Source: Streptomyces sp. NBC_01750
Lineage (GTDB): Bacteria; Actinomycetota; Actinomycetes; Streptomycetales; Streptomycetaceae
Assembly: GCF_035918095.1 (NCBI RefSeq)
Contig: NZ_CP109137.1
Coordinates: forward strand, 4,094,001 to 4,158,000
Length of the DNA: 64,000 bases
Direction: 5' to 3'
Part shown: one piece after another, positions 35,287-44,846 of the stretch
Position numbering within the stretch: the stretch's first letter is position 1
Layout of the letters: each line of letters begins with the position of its first letter
The notes under the pieces: model-generated
Databases searched by the model: none
What the model was told of the DNA's origin: nothing
Seen by the model: the letters and a program-made list of their open reading frames with translations, nothing else
Made by a program: the position numbers and the translations under genes

Positions 35287-35335
35287 CCTCGACCGCCGGA
35301 CGGGGTGATATTCGGCGCCCGTCCGGCGTTCGAGG
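35287..35335. repeat. Intergenic inverted repeat (CCTCGACCGCCGGACGGG family)
   Basis: Two imperfect 18-bp arms (35287-35304 and 35318-35335) flank a 13-nt loop, between the HelD-family gene and the convergent cutC. The arms contain CGCCGGACGGG, shared with copies at 41969-42033, 54041-54063 and 61821-61864. It may also act as a terminator. Confidence 0.65.
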
Positions 35336-35354
35336 AGCGGGTGGGAGCCCCGCT

Positions 35355-36044
35355 CTAAGCGTCCAGCGCCTCCCGCCACTCCCGCACCGCCGGCGCAGCC
35401 ACCGGGGCCGACCAGCCGCCCGGCCGGGCGGCGCCGCCGATATGGAACGCGTCCACGCCCGCCGACCGCAGCACCGGCACATGGTCCAGGCGCAGTCCAC
35501 CGCCGACCAGGATCTGCGGTTCGTACGCCGGCTCCCCGCGCCGCGCCGCCTCCGCCAGCAGGATCGGCAGGCCTTCGTCGACTCCGGCAGCCGACCCCGC
35601 CGTCAAGTACGTGTCCAGGCCGGGCAGGTCCGCGAGCTGCTTGCGCAGGGCGTCGCGGTCCGCCGACCGGTCGATCGCCCGGTGGAACGTCCACCGGCAG
35701 CCGTCCAGTTCGGCGACGAGCCGCTCGACCGTGACGAGGTCGGGCGTGCCGTCCTCCTCCAGGAACCCGAGCACGAATTCGCCGGCGCCCTCGACGCGCA
35801 GCTCCCGTGCGGCACGTACCAGCGCGTCGACGTCACCCGCCGCGAACCCGTCGGCGAGGCGCAGCATCACGCGCAGCGGGATGTCGACAGCCTCGCGGAT
35901 CCGGGCGTATGTCTCCCGGGTCGGGGTCAGCCCGTCCGCCGCCATGTCGGTGACGAGCTCGAGCCTGTCGGCCCCTCCGGACTGGGCGGCGACCGCGTCC
36001 TCGGCGTCGAGAGCGATCACCTCCAGAACTGCACGGTTACTCAT
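35355..36044 (-). CDS. cutC: CutC family protein
   Basis: A 229-residue TIM-barrel protein. It opens with VLEVIALDAEDAVAAQSGGA, 'DRLELVTDMAADGLTPTRETY' and 'IPLRVMLRL', and later has WTFHRAIDRSAD and 'ILVGGGLRLDHVP', all CutC landmarks. CutC was first linked to copper homeostasis in E. coli, but its biochemical function is unsettled. A 16-bp site with 13 matches to the DasR operator (dre) lies 38 nt upstream, so N-acetylglucosamine-responsive control is likely; this suggests a role in sugar metabolism rather than copper. Confidence 0.9.
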   Translation of the reverse strand: MSNRAVLEVIALDAEDAVAAQSGGADRLELVTDMAADGLTPTRETYARIREAVDIPLRVMLRLADGFAAGDVDALVRAARELRVEGAGEFVLGFLEEDGTPDLVTVERLVAELDGCRWTFHRAIDRSADRDALRKQLADLPGLDTYLTAGSAAGVDEGLPILLAEAARRGEPAYEPQILVGGGLRLDHVPVLRSAGVDAFHIGGAARPGGWSAPVAAPAVREWREALDA

Positions 36045-36081
36045 GGAACCCCATTCCTCCAGGCAGACGGCTACGGCCCAT

Positions 36082-36097
36082 ACAGGTCTAGTCCAAT
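36082..36097. promoter_or_regulatory. dre-like DasR operator upstream of cutC
   Basis: ACAGGTCTAGTCCAAT matches 13 of 16 positions of the DasR consensus A(G/C)TGGTCTAGACCA(C/G)T. It is in the cutC promoter region, 38 nt before the ATG. DasR is a GntR-type repressor released by glucosamine-6-phosphate. Confidence 0.65.
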
Positions 36098-36242
36098 ACG
36101 CAGCCTAATGCGCATGTATGACGAACGCAGCCGTACCGGGCTTCCGCGCGGGGCTTTCGCACACGATCACCACGTACGTCGCTCACGGACCGGGGACAGA
36201 CAGGGCCCCGGACCGGATACCCGCCAGGAGGTACTTCAGGGC

Positions 36243-36764
36243 TCAGCCGCCCGGGCCGCCGCTTCCGGGCGCGCCGCCGCTTCCGGGCGCGCCGCCGCTT
36301 CCGGGCGCGCCGCCGCTTCCGCCCGGGCCGCCGCTTCCGGGCGCCCCGCCGCTTCCGCCCGGGCCGCCGCTTCCGGGCGCCCCGCCGCTTCCGCCCGGGC
36401 CGCCGCTTCCGGGCGCCCCGCCGCTGTCCTCGCCGGGCGGAGGCGCGGCCTCGGGCTTACTGCTCGGGCTGTGCGTGCTGTGGGTCTTCAGGTTGTACGG
36501 GAGGAGCCGCCCGCCGTCATGCGGAAAGTCGTCCTCGTCCGGCTCGCGGACCTCTTCGATGTGCGCCGGGTGATCGGGCCGCTTCGGCTGCTCCTCGGGG
36601 CGCGGCGGGACCTGCTGCTCCCGTCGTCTGCCGTCCCACCACATGGCGCCCGCCAGGAGCGCGATGAGGAAGATTCCGAAGATGAAGGGAGCGGCTCCCC
36701 TCAGCTGCTCAGCGACCGCGATGTCGGAAACCGGGCTGTTCTGGGCGAACGTCAAGGCGCTCAT
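36243..36764 (-). CDS. DUF6479-like membrane protein with Gly/Pro-rich repeat tail
   Basis: A 173-residue protein. Residues about 22-45 form one membrane segment (FIFGIFLIALLAGAMWW), followed by a basic/Pro stretch 'PPRPEEQPKRPDHPAHIEEV' typical of the Streptomyces DUF6479 family, then a 60-residue tail of SGGAPGSGGPGG units. The ATG at 36764 has GGAGG 8 nt upstream; longer in-frame starts are unlikely. The tail is disordered and elastin/collagen-like, and its length probably varies between strains because the DNA is a tandem repeat. Function unknown. Confidence 0.75.
   Translation of the reverse strand: MSALTFAQNSPVSDIAVAEQLRGAAPFIFGIFLIALLAGAMWWDGRRREQQVPPRPEEQPKRPDHPAHIEEVREPDEDDFPHDGGRLLPYNLKTHSTHSPSSKPEAAPPPGEDSGGAPGSGGPGGSGGAPGSGGPGGSGGAPGSGGPGGSGGAPGSGGAPGSGGAPGSGGPGG
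36247..36425. repeat. In-frame tandem repeat (18-bp and 36-bp units)
   Basis: Three 18-bp units encoding GGAPGS are followed by 36-bp units encoding SGGAPGSGGPGG. The units stay in frame with the DUF6479-like gene, so this is a coding minisatellite and a likely site of length variation. Confidence 0.85.
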
Positions 36765-36978
36765 GGTGTCTGCCTCCGCGGACCGGAATGGCACGCATAC
36801 CCTTTCCTCCATTATCGCCCCTCACCACCACTTCAGCCGGAGAAGACCAGCTCCTCGTCGTTCGATCCAGGAGCGACGGTGCCGTCCCCGCGGTCCGGCC
36901 GGGACAGCGGGCAAGGAGGGCGAAATCCTCGTCGGGGCGGGCGCGCCGCAGCGGATCGGGGCGTTCTAGAGTCGCCCC

Positions 36979-37626
36979 ATGACCGACAGCCCCGTGGACC
37001 TGCGCGCACGCTGGACCAAGACCCTCATCGCCGCCCGCCACGGCGCGAGCGCACCGGACCCGCTGCCGTACGCCGACGACCTGCTCACCCGCTGGTCGGA
37101 GCCGCAGCGCCGCTACCACACGGTCGATCACCTGACGGCGGTGCTGAACCATATCGACGTACTGGAGGAGCACGCCGCGGATCCGGACCTGGTCCGCCTC
37201 GCGGCCTGGTTCCACGACGCGGTCTACCTCCCGGACCGCTCCGAAAACGAGGAACGCTCCGCCCGCCTGGCGGAACGCGCCCTACCCGAGGCCGGGTTGA
37301 CCCCCGCCGCCACCGCCGAGGTCGCCCGCCTGGTCCGCCTCACCGTCACCCACGCCGCCGAGGAGTCCGACGCCAACGGCCAGGTCCTGTGCGACGCGGA
37401 TCTGGCCATCCTGGCGTCGGGTCCGGAGCCGTACGCCGCGTACAGCGCGGCGGTGCGGGAGGAGTACGCCTTTGTCCCGGACGAGCCCTTCCGCGAGGGC
37501 CGCGCGGCGGTGCTGCGCCAGCTGCTCGGCCTGCCGCGACTGTTCCGCACGCCGTACGGGGAGCGGGAGTGGGAGTCGCGTGCGCGGCACAACCTGGCGA
37601 CAGAGCTCAAGCTGCTGGCGCCCTGA
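36979..37626 (+). CDS. HD domain metal-dependent phosphohydrolase
   Basis: A 215-residue cytoplasmic protein. RRYHTVDHLTAVL supplies the first His, 'LAAWFHDAVY' the HD pair near residue 76-77, and 'LCDADLAIL' the distal Asp of the HD metal site. Similar Streptomyces proteins are annotated as predicted metal-dependent HD phosphohydrolases without known substrate. TAGAGT (36967-36972) lies 6 nt before the ATG (leaderless). It is convergent with the DUF4031 pair, with 63 nt between. Confidence 0.87.
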   Translation: MTDSPVDLRARWTKTLIAARHGASAPDPLPYADDLLTRWSEPQRRYHTVDHLTAVLNHIDVLEEHAADPDLVRLAAWFHDAVYLPDRSENEERSARLAERALPEAGLTPAATAEVARLVRLTVTHAAEESDANGQVLCDADLAILASGPEPYAAYSAAVREEYAFVPDEPFREGRAAVLRQLLGLPRLFRTPYGEREWESRARHNLATELKLLAP

Positions 37627-37689
37627 CCCGCGCGGCGCAGGCGCACGATGGCCGGGAGTGCACGGTGGCCGGGGATGCCCGGCCGGTCA

Positions 37690-37965
37690 TCAGTCCTGCC
37701 GGGGCCGGGCACCCTTGCGTCTGCGCAGCCCCGCCTTCGTCAGCAGCACGACCACCTCGCGGCTGGACACCTCCAACGCGCCCGCCCGCACCGCATCGGC
37801 ATACCGGTGCGACGGCACGTCGTAGTGGTCCCGCTCGAAGGCCCGCGGCGGGCAGCCGACCGATGCCGCGAACGCGTGCAGTTCCTCGTACGACGCGTCG
37901 CTGACCAAGTGCGACCACAGCCGGCCGTGACCCGGCCAGGTCGGCGGGTCGATGTACACCGTCAC
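37690..37965 (-). CDS. DUF4031 domain protein
   Basis: A 91-residue protein beginning MTVYIDPPTWPGHGRLWSHL, followed by 'LVSDASYEELHAFAASVGCP' and 'FERDHYDVPSHRYADAV', the DUF4031 signature. The family is small, conserved in actinobacteria and proteobacteria and of unknown function; conserved Asp, His and Tyr residues suggest an enzyme. The GTG at 37965 overlaps the stop of the upstream gene (GTGA), so the two are translationally coupled. Confidence 0.83.
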   Translation of the reverse strand: MTVYIDPPTWPGHGRLWSHLVSDASYEELHAFAASVGCPPRAFERDHYDVPSHRYADAVRAGALEVSSREVVVLLTKAGLRRRKGARPRQD

Positions 37966-38318
37966 GAGAGGCCACCGACCGGCGCCACCACGACGCCCGC
38001 CTTGGCGCAGACCCAGTGCGGATCCGGGCCGAGCTCCGGTTCGACGTCCAGCGCGTGCGGGTCGCCGGCGTCGCAGACCGGGCAGAGCGGCCATCTGCCG
38101 CACCGTTCGAGCAGCGCGTCCTGGACGTCCTGAGCCACCAGGCCCGCGATGTACTCGACGCCCTCCGGCCACTGTTCGACCCACCAACGGCGGTGCGTCA
38201 CCGCGTCCTCGACCAGCGAGACGACCCCGGCGTCGGCCACATCCCGCGCGGCCAGGTCGGCGAGGACCAGCGCCCGTGCCGCGTGCAGTGCCTGCTCGAG
38301 TGGGTTCGCGTCGTCCAT
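37962..38318 (-). CDS. Hypothetical protein coupled to DUF4031
   Basis: A 118-residue soluble protein. The N-terminal half is helical (ALHAARALVLADLAARDVAD) and the C-terminal half has CPVC and a further Cys/His (LCPVCDAGDPHALDVEPELG, then 'WVCAKAG'), a likely zinc ribbon. The minus-strand hexamer GACAAT (38325-38330) is 6 nt before the ATG, so the operon mRNA is probably leaderless. I do not recognise the family; coupling to DUF4031 suggests a shared function. Confidence 0.75.
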   Translation of the reverse strand: MDDANPLEQALHAARALVLADLAARDVADAGVVSLVEDAVTHRRWWVEQWPEGVEYIAGLVAQDVQDALLERCGRWPLCPVCDAGDPHALDVEPELGPDPHWVCAKAGVVVAPVGGLS

Positions 38319-38398
38319 GAAGCCATTGTCACCCCACCCGTTCGACTGACGGCCGGCGGTCCGCTCCCGGCCGCCGGTCCCCGCCGGACCAAGGGGGG

Positions 38399-38428
38399 TT
38401 GACGATGAACAAACACCGAAAATATCTT
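38399..38428 (+). promoter_or_regulatory. Strong promoter of the MurNAc operon: TTGACG-N18-TATCTT
   Basis: The -35 hexamer TTGACG (38399-38404) and -10 hexamer TATCTT (38423-38428) are separated by 18 nt, the clearest vegetative promoter in the window. The -10 is 6 nt before the GTG of the RpiR gene, so transcription should start on the start codon. Confidence 0.75.
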
Positions 38429-38461
38429 TCAAGGGTGACCAATCCAGTGAAGGAAATTTTC
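38418..38461. promoter_or_regulatory. Long inverted repeat over promoter and start codon (candidate RpiR operator)
   Basis: Arms GAAAATATCTTTCA (38418-38431) and TGAAGGAAATTTTC (38448-38461) pair at 12 of 14 positions around a 16-nt spacer. The left arm covers the -10 box and the right arm lies within codons 5-9 of the regulator gene. A dimeric regulator bound here would block initiation, which suggests autoregulation by the RpiR protein. Confidence 0.65.
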
Positions 38462-39352
38462 AGCGTCGAAGCTCCGCCCGCCCCTGCCGCCCTCGCGGCC
38501 AAGGTCCGGACCCTCGCGCCGTCCATGACCCGCTCCATGCAGCGCGTCGCCGAAGCCGTGGCCGACGACCCCGCCGGCTGCGCGGCTCTCACGGTCACCG
38601 GCCTCGCCGAGCTCACGGGCACCAGCGAGGCCACTGTGGTCCGCACCGCCCGGCTCCTCGGCTATCCCGGCTACCGCGACCTGCGGCTCGCCCTCGCCGG
38701 GCTCGCCGCCCACCAGCAGTCCGGCCGCGCGCCCGCCGTCACCGCCGACATCGCCGTCGACGACCCCATCGCGGATGTCGTCGCCAAGCTGGCGTACGAC
38801 GAGCAGCAGACCCTCGCCGACACGGCCGCGGGGCTCGACACCGTACAGCTGGGCGCCGCCGTGACCGCCGCCGCGACCGCCCGGCGCATAGACATCTACG
38901 GCGCCGGCGCGTCCTCCCTCGTCGGCATGGACCTGGCCCAGAAGCTGCTGCGCATCGGCCTGATCGCGCACGCCCACACCGATCCGCACCTCGCCGTCAC
39001 CAACGCCGTGCAGCTGCGCTCCGGCGATGTCGCCATCGCCATCACCCACTCCGGCTCCACCGGCGACGTCATCGAGCCGCTGCGCGTCGCCTTCGACCGC
39101 GGTGCGACGACGGTCGCGATCACCGGCCGCCCGGACGGTCCCGTATCGCAGTACGCCGACCATGTGCTGACCACCTCCACCGCCCGCGAGAGCGAGCTGC
39201 GGCCGGCCGCCATGTCGTCCCGCACCAGCCAACTCCTCGTCGTGGACTGCCTGTTCATAGGCGTGGCGCAGCGCACGTACGAGACGGCTGCCCCCGCCCT
39301 GGCCGCTTCGTACGAGGCGCTCGCCCACCGGCACAGCCCCCGCACCCGCTGA
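38435..39352 (+). CDS. RpiR family regulator of MurNAc utilisation (MurR-like)
   Basis: A 305-residue protein with an N-terminal helix-turn-helix (about 25-100, 'CAALTVTGLAELTGTSEATVVRTARLLGYPGYRDLR') and a C-terminal SIS sugar-phosphate-binding domain (about 135-275, 'IDIYGAGASSLVGMDLAQKL', 'VAIAITHSGSTGDVIE'). The next genes are murQ and a PTS permease, so the likely effector is MurNAc-6-phosphate, as for E. coli MurR. I chose the GTG at 38435 because the upstream TTG at 38399 is the -35 box of a good promoter whose predicted start point is this GTG. Operon order: regulator, murQ, PTS. Confidence 0.87.
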   Translation: MTNPVKEIFSVEAPPAPAALAAKVRTLAPSMTRSMQRVAEAVADDPAGCAALTVTGLAELTGTSEATVVRTARLLGYPGYRDLRLALAGLAAHQQSGRAPAVTADIAVDDPIADVVAKLAYDEQQTLADTAAGLDTVQLGAAVTAAATARRIDIYGAGASSLVGMDLAQKLLRIGLIAHAHTDPHLAVTNAVQLRSGDVAIAITHSGSTGDVIEPLRVAFDRGATTVAITGRPDGPVSQYADHVLTTSTARESELRPAAMSSRTSQLLVVDCLFIGVAQRTYETAAPALAASYEALAHRHSPRTR

Positions 39353-39437
39353 GCACCTCGTCCCCGCCGAACACCTCGTCCCCACCGAGCAGGCCCGAAC
39401 CCGCCCCCCACGGACCGAGAAAGCAGAGCCGCTCTTC

Positions 39438-40367
39438 ATGACCTTCTCCTACGGTGAACTCCGCGCCGAGTTGGCCACCCTCACCACCGAGGCTTTCCGG
39501 CCCGAGCTCGCCGACATCGACCAGCTCCCCACCCTCGAGATCGCCAGGATCATGAACGGCGAGGACGAGACCGTCCCCGCCGCCGTCGCCGCTCAGCTGC
39601 CGCGGATCGCCGCGGCAATCGACGACACCGCCGGGCGGATGTCCCGCGGCGGCCGGCTGGTCTACGCGGGCGCCGGCACGGCGGGACGCCTCGGCGTACT
39701 GGACGCGAGCGAGTGCCCGCCCACCTTCAACACCGACCCGGCCGAGGTCCTGGGCCTGATCGCGGGCGGCCCGTCAGCCATGGTCAAGGCGGTCGAGGGC
39801 GCCGAGGACAGCAAGGAGCTGGCCGCCGCCGACCTGGACGCGCTGAAGCTGACCGCCGACGACACCGTGGTCGGGATCTCCGCCTCCGGCCGTACTCCGT
39901 ACGCGATCGGTGCGGTCGAGCACGCGCGATCCCTCGGAGCGCTCACCATCGGCCTGTCCTGCAACGCGGACAGCGCACTCGGCGCGGCCGCCGACCATGG
40001 CATCGAGGTGGTCGTCGGCCCCGAACTGCTCACCGGCTCCACCCGGTTGAAGGCCGGTACGGCGCAGAAGCTGGTCCTCAACATGATCTCGACGATCACG
40101 ATGATCCGGCTCGGCAAGACGTACGGGAATCTGATGGTGGACGTCCGCGCCTCCAACGAGAAGCTGCGCGCCCGCTCGCGCCGGATCGTCGCGCTCGCCA
40201 CCGGCGCGTCGGACGAGGAGATCGAGGCCGCCCTCGCCGCGACCGACGGCGAGGTGAAGAACGCCATCCTCACCATCCTCGGATCGGTCGACGGCCCCAC
40301 CGCCGCGCGTCTCCTGACGGAGAGCAGGGGCCATCTGCGCGCGGCACTGCAGTCCGCCCGCCCGTAA
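39438..40367 (+). CDS. murQ: N-acetylmuramic acid 6-phosphate etherase
   Basis: A 309-residue SIS-fold enzyme. It contains 'GAGTAGRLGVLDASECPPTF', the MurQ signature with a catalytic Glu, 'GISASGRTPYAIGAVEHA', 'LTGSTRLKAGTAQKLVLNMI' and the C-terminal helical UBA-like region. It removes lactate from MurNAc-6-phosphate to give GlcNAc-6-phosphate, which NagA then uses. It lies 85 nt after the RpiR gene in a gap holding a short direct repeat (ACCTCGTCCCC twice), and 59 nt before the PTS gene. A clear Shine-Dalgarno is absent. Confidence 0.95.
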   Translation: MTFSYGELRAELATLTTEAFRPELADIDQLPTLEIARIMNGEDETVPAAVAAQLPRIAAAIDDTAGRMSRGGRLVYAGAGTAGRLGVLDASECPPTFNTDPAEVLGLIAGGPSAMVKAVEGAEDSKELAAADLDALKLTADDTVVGISASGRTPYAIGAVEHARSLGALTIGLSCNADSALGAAADHGIEVVVGPELLTGSTRLKAGTAQKLVLNMISTITMIRLGKTYGNLMVDVRASNEKLRARSRRIVALATGASDEEIEAALAATDGEVKNAILTILGSVDGPTAARLLTESRGHLRAALQSARP

Positions 40368-40426
40368 CCACCGACCGAACATCCCCCACGGCACCGAACG
40401 TCCCCCACAGCAAGGCACTCCGCACC

Positions 40427-41944
40427 ATGGCAACAGACGCCCCGGACTCCCCCGCCTCCCCCAACGCCTCGGGCTCCCCGGACAAGAACAGCGCCATCGC
40501 CGCCGCCATCCTCCCCCTGGTCGGCGGCGCCCGGAACATCACCACCGTCGCGCACTGCATGACCCGCCTCCGCCTCGGTCTGCGCGACCCCTCCCTCGTA
40601 CAGGAAGAGGCCCTGAAGGCACTTCCCGCGGTCATGGGCGTGGTCGAGGACGACACGTACCAGATCGTGCTCGGGCCGGGCACGGTCGCCCGGGTCACCC
40701 CGGAGTTCGAGGCGCTCGTGGCAGCGGCCCCCAGGACCGCCGGTGACCTCGCCGATCGGGGCGCCGCCATCAAGGCGGCCCGGAAGGCGCGGAATTCGAC
40801 GCCCTTCAAACTCTTCCTGCGCCGTATCGCGAACATCTTCGTCCCGCTGATCCCGGCCCTCATCGGCTGCGGAATCATCGCCGGACTCAACGGCCTGCTG
40901 ACCAACCTCGGCTGGGCCCCGGCCGTGGTGCCCGCGCTCGCCGCGATGGCCTCCGGCTTCATGTCGCTCATCGCGGTCTTCGTCGGCTACAACACCGCGA
41001 AGGAGTTCGGCGGTACGCCGATCCTGGGCGGCGCGGTCGCCGCGATCATCGTCTTCCCCGGCGTCGCGAAGATCACCGCCTTCGGTGTCCATCTCTCCCC
41101 GGGACAGGGCGGCGTCCTGGGCGCGCTCGGCGCGGCGCTGCTCGCGGTGTACGTGGAGAAGTGGTGCCGCCGCTGGGTGCCGGAGGCCCTGGACGTCCTG
41201 GTCACCCCGACCCTCACCGTCCTCGTCGCCGGCCTGGTGACCCTGTTCGGCGTGATGTTCGTGGCCGGTGAGATCTCCACCGCGATCGGCGACTTCGCGA
41301 ACTGGCTGCTGGCAGGCGGCGGCGCGGCCGCGGGCTTCGTCCTCGGCGGTCTCTTCCTGCCTCTGGTGATGCTGGGCCTGCACCAGGCGCTGATCCCGAT
41401 CCACACCACACTCATCGAGCAGCAGAGATATACGGTCCTGCTCCCGATCCTCGCGATGGCGGGCGCCGGCCAGGTCGGCGCGGCGGCCGCGGTCTACCTC
41501 CGGCTGCCCCGCAACACCTCGATCCGCAGCACCATCAGGTCCGCGCTCCCGGCGGGCTTTCTGGGCGTCGGCGAGCCGCTGATCTACGGCGTCTCGCTCC
41601 CGCTGGGCCGCCCGTTCGTCACGGCCTGCGTCGGCGGCGCGTTCGGCGGCGGCTTCGTGGGACTGTTCAACATGCTGGGCGACAAGGTCGGCTCCACGGC
41701 GATCGGCCCCTCGGGCTGGGCGCTGTTCCCGCTGCTCGCCGGCAACAAGGGCCTGGGCGAGACGATCGGGGTCTACGCGGCCGGCCTGCTGGTGGGTTAC
41801 GTCGTGGGCTTCCTGGCCACGTACTGGTTCGGCTTCACCGGCGCGATGCTGGAGGAGCTGAACGTGGCTCCGGAGGAGTCCGTGTCCCCAGTGGCCGCGG
41901 GCTCCCCCGCCCCACCGAAGGAACCCGCGCCGGCCACGCCCTGA
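40427..41944 (+). CDS. PTS transporter EIIBC component (MurNAc/GlcNAc family, MurP-like)
   Basis: A 505-residue fusion: IIB domain at about 18-90 with phosphorylated Cys44 in VAHCMTRLRLG, followed by a IIC domain with about ten membrane segments ('FVPLIPALIGCGIIAGLNGLL', 'LGVGEPLIYGVSLPLGRPFV' carrying the conserved GxxE/P sugar-binding motif). Together with murQ it forms the import and lactate-removal steps of MurNAc catabolism, as in E. coli MurP/MurQ. The IIA domain is missing, as in MurP, and would be supplied by a GlcNAc- or glucose-type IIA encoded elsewhere. Substrate is inferred from the operon. Confidence 0.9.
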   Translation: MATDAPDSPASPNASGSPDKNSAIAAAILPLVGGARNITTVAHCMTRLRLGLRDPSLVQEEALKALPAVMGVVEDDTYQIVLGPGTVARVTPEFEALVAAAPRTAGDLADRGAAIKAARKARNSTPFKLFLRRIANIFVPLIPALIGCGIIAGLNGLLTNLGWAPAVVPALAAMASGFMSLIAVFVGYNTAKEFGGTPILGGAVAAIIVFPGVAKITAFGVHLSPGQGGVLGALGAALLAVYVEKWCRRWVPEALDVLVTPTLTVLVAGLVTLFGVMFVAGEISTAIGDFANWLLAGGGAAAGFVLGGLFLPLVMLGLHQALIPIHTTLIEQQRYTVLLPILAMAGAGQVGAAAAVYLRLPRNTSIRSTIRSALPAGFLGVGEPLIYGVSLPLGRPFVTACVGGAFGGGFVGLFNMLGDKVGSTAIGPSGWALFPLLAGNKGLGETIGVYAAGLLVGYVVGFLATYWFGFTGAMLEELNVAPEESVSPVAAGSPAPPKEPAPATP

Positions 41945-41968
41945 TGCCCGTGCGCCCTTCGGGCGTGT

Positions 41969-42033
41969 CCTCAATCGCCGGACAATCACGCCCTTCCGGC
42001 GATTGAGGAGCGGGGTCCGGGGCGGAGCCCCGG
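41969..42033. repeat. Dispersed intergenic repeat: inverted repeat plus GGGGTCCGGGG hairpin
   Basis: CCTCAATCGCCGGA (41969-41982) pairs perfectly with TCCGGCGATTGAGG (41995-42008), followed by a second palindrome, GGGGTCCGGGGCGGAGCCCC (42012-42031). The same composite occurs at 61821-61864 and in part at 54041 and 35287. It lies between the PTS gene and the ABC relic. Confidence 0.75.
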
Positions 42034-42045
42034 CACGACCTGCGC

Positions 42046-42370
42046 CGCCCCCGCCGCCTGCTCCTTGATCGTCACCCGTCCCTTGCTGATGACGGCCGGC
42101 CGAGGAGCCCTGCGCGCCGGCGCCGACTCGTGCGTGACCATCACGAACGTCAGGGTGTGCTCCCCCCACAGCCCCTCCAGCAGATCCATGATCTCGTCGC
42201 GCATCGACTCGTCGAGATTCCTGGTGGGTTCGTCGGCCAGCAGCACCGCGGGCCGCTTGGCCGGGCGCACGCACGATCGCCTCGCGCTGCCGCTGCCCGC
42301 CGGACAGCTCCCCGGGCAGATGCCCATGCCGCTCCCCCCGGTTCGGCACCTCGGGCACTCGGACACCCAT
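42046..42370 (-). pseudogene. Decayed ABC transporter ATP-binding gene (MacB/LolD type)
   Basis: Two minus-strand frames together read '[15 protein letters not shown]' (ABC signature) and then [20 protein letters not shown] plus '[23 protein letters not shown]', the Walker B and H-loop regions of MacB-type ATPases. The frame shifts between them near 42270, and the Walker A half of the gene is absent. The partner permease is also missing. It is a 3' remnant left after deletion, bordering a dispersed intergenic repeat. Confidence 0.75.
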
Positions 42371-42446
42371 GCCATCGCTCGCCCACCGACGCGGGGACCG
42401 GGGCGCCCGTCGTGCCCCCGCCTGCCGGGGATGTCAGGATGGCCCT

Positions 42447-42944
42447 ATGACGACCAAGGTCTACTTCGACATCACCATCAATGACGCCCCCGCCGGGCGG
42501 ATCAACTTCAACCTGTACGACGACGTCGTGCCCAAGACGGCGGAGAACTTCCGCGCGCTCGTCACCGGCGAGAAAGGCTTCGGGTACGAGGGGTCCTCGT
42601 TCCACCGGGTCATCCCCGACTTCATGCTGCAGGGCGGCGACTTCACCCGCGGTGACGGCACCGGCGGCAAGAGCATCTACGGCGAGAAGTTCGCCGACGA
42701 GAACTTCAAGCTCACGCACAACAAGGCGGGCCTGCTCTCGATGGCCAACGCCGGGCCGAACACCAACGGCTCCCAGTTCTTCATCACCACCGTGCTGACG
42801 CCGTGGCTGGACGGCAAGCACGTCGTGTTCGGCGAGGTCGCCGACGAGGACAGCATGGCCCTGGTCAAGAAGATCGAGAGCTACGGATCGCAGAGCGGCC
42901 GCACCAAGGCCAAGATCACCATCTCGGGCTCCGGCGTCGCCTGA
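42447..42944 (+). CDS. Peptidyl-prolyl cis-trans isomerase (cyclophilin)
   Basis: A 165-residue cytoplasmic cyclophilin. Catalytic landmarks are [20 protein letters not shown] (the Arg and Phe of the active site), '[19 protein letters not shown]' and '[12 protein letters not shown]', so all key residues are present. It accelerates proline isomerisation during protein folding. CAGGAT (42435-42440) lies 6 nt before the ATG, the leaderless pattern. It is followed by a strong bidirectional terminator shared with groEL. Confidence 0.95.
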   Translation: MTTKVYFDITINDAPAGRINFNLYDDVVPKTAENFRALVTGEKGFGYEGSSFHRVIPDFMLQGGDFTRGDGTGGKSIYGEKFADENFKLTHNKAGLLSMANAGPNTNGSQFFITTVLTPWLDGKHVVFGEVADEDSMALVKKIESYGSQSGRTKAKITISGSGVA

Positions 42945-42999
42945 CGTCTGCGGGACCTGAGCGGCCGAGAGGTCGCCGTGTGACCACACGCTGAAATGC

Positions 43000-43036
43000 C
43001 CGAAGGCGGCACCCCTGTCAGGGATGCCGCCTTCGG
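43000..43036. terminator. Bidirectional terminator between cyclophilin and groEL
   Basis: A perfect 12-bp stem CCGAAGGCGGCA/TGCCGCCTTCGG (43000-43011, 43025-43036) encloses a loop that itself contains CCCTGTCAGGG. It lies between convergent genes and probably stops both transcripts. Confidence 0.8.
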
Positions 43037-43063
43037 TCGTAACCGGGCTTACTGAGCCGAGGC

Positions 43064-44837
<1,774 letters not shown>

Positions 44838-44846
44838 CGCCAATGA

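Noticed and set aside
36247..36425. CRISPR array
   Set aside because: The repeats are contiguous with no spacers, in frame with a gene, and low in complexity; no cas gene is seen anywhere in the window.
38399..38434. TTG at 38399 or ATG at 38405 as the start of the RpiR gene
   Set aside because: These bases are the -35 hexamer and spacer of a good promoter; the predicted transcript begins at the GTG at 38435.
39662..42370. 902-residue minus-strand open frame opposite murQ and the PTS gene
   Set aside because: Shadow of the two real genes; only its start region, carrying LSGGQRQRE, has meaning, as part of the ABC ATPase relic.
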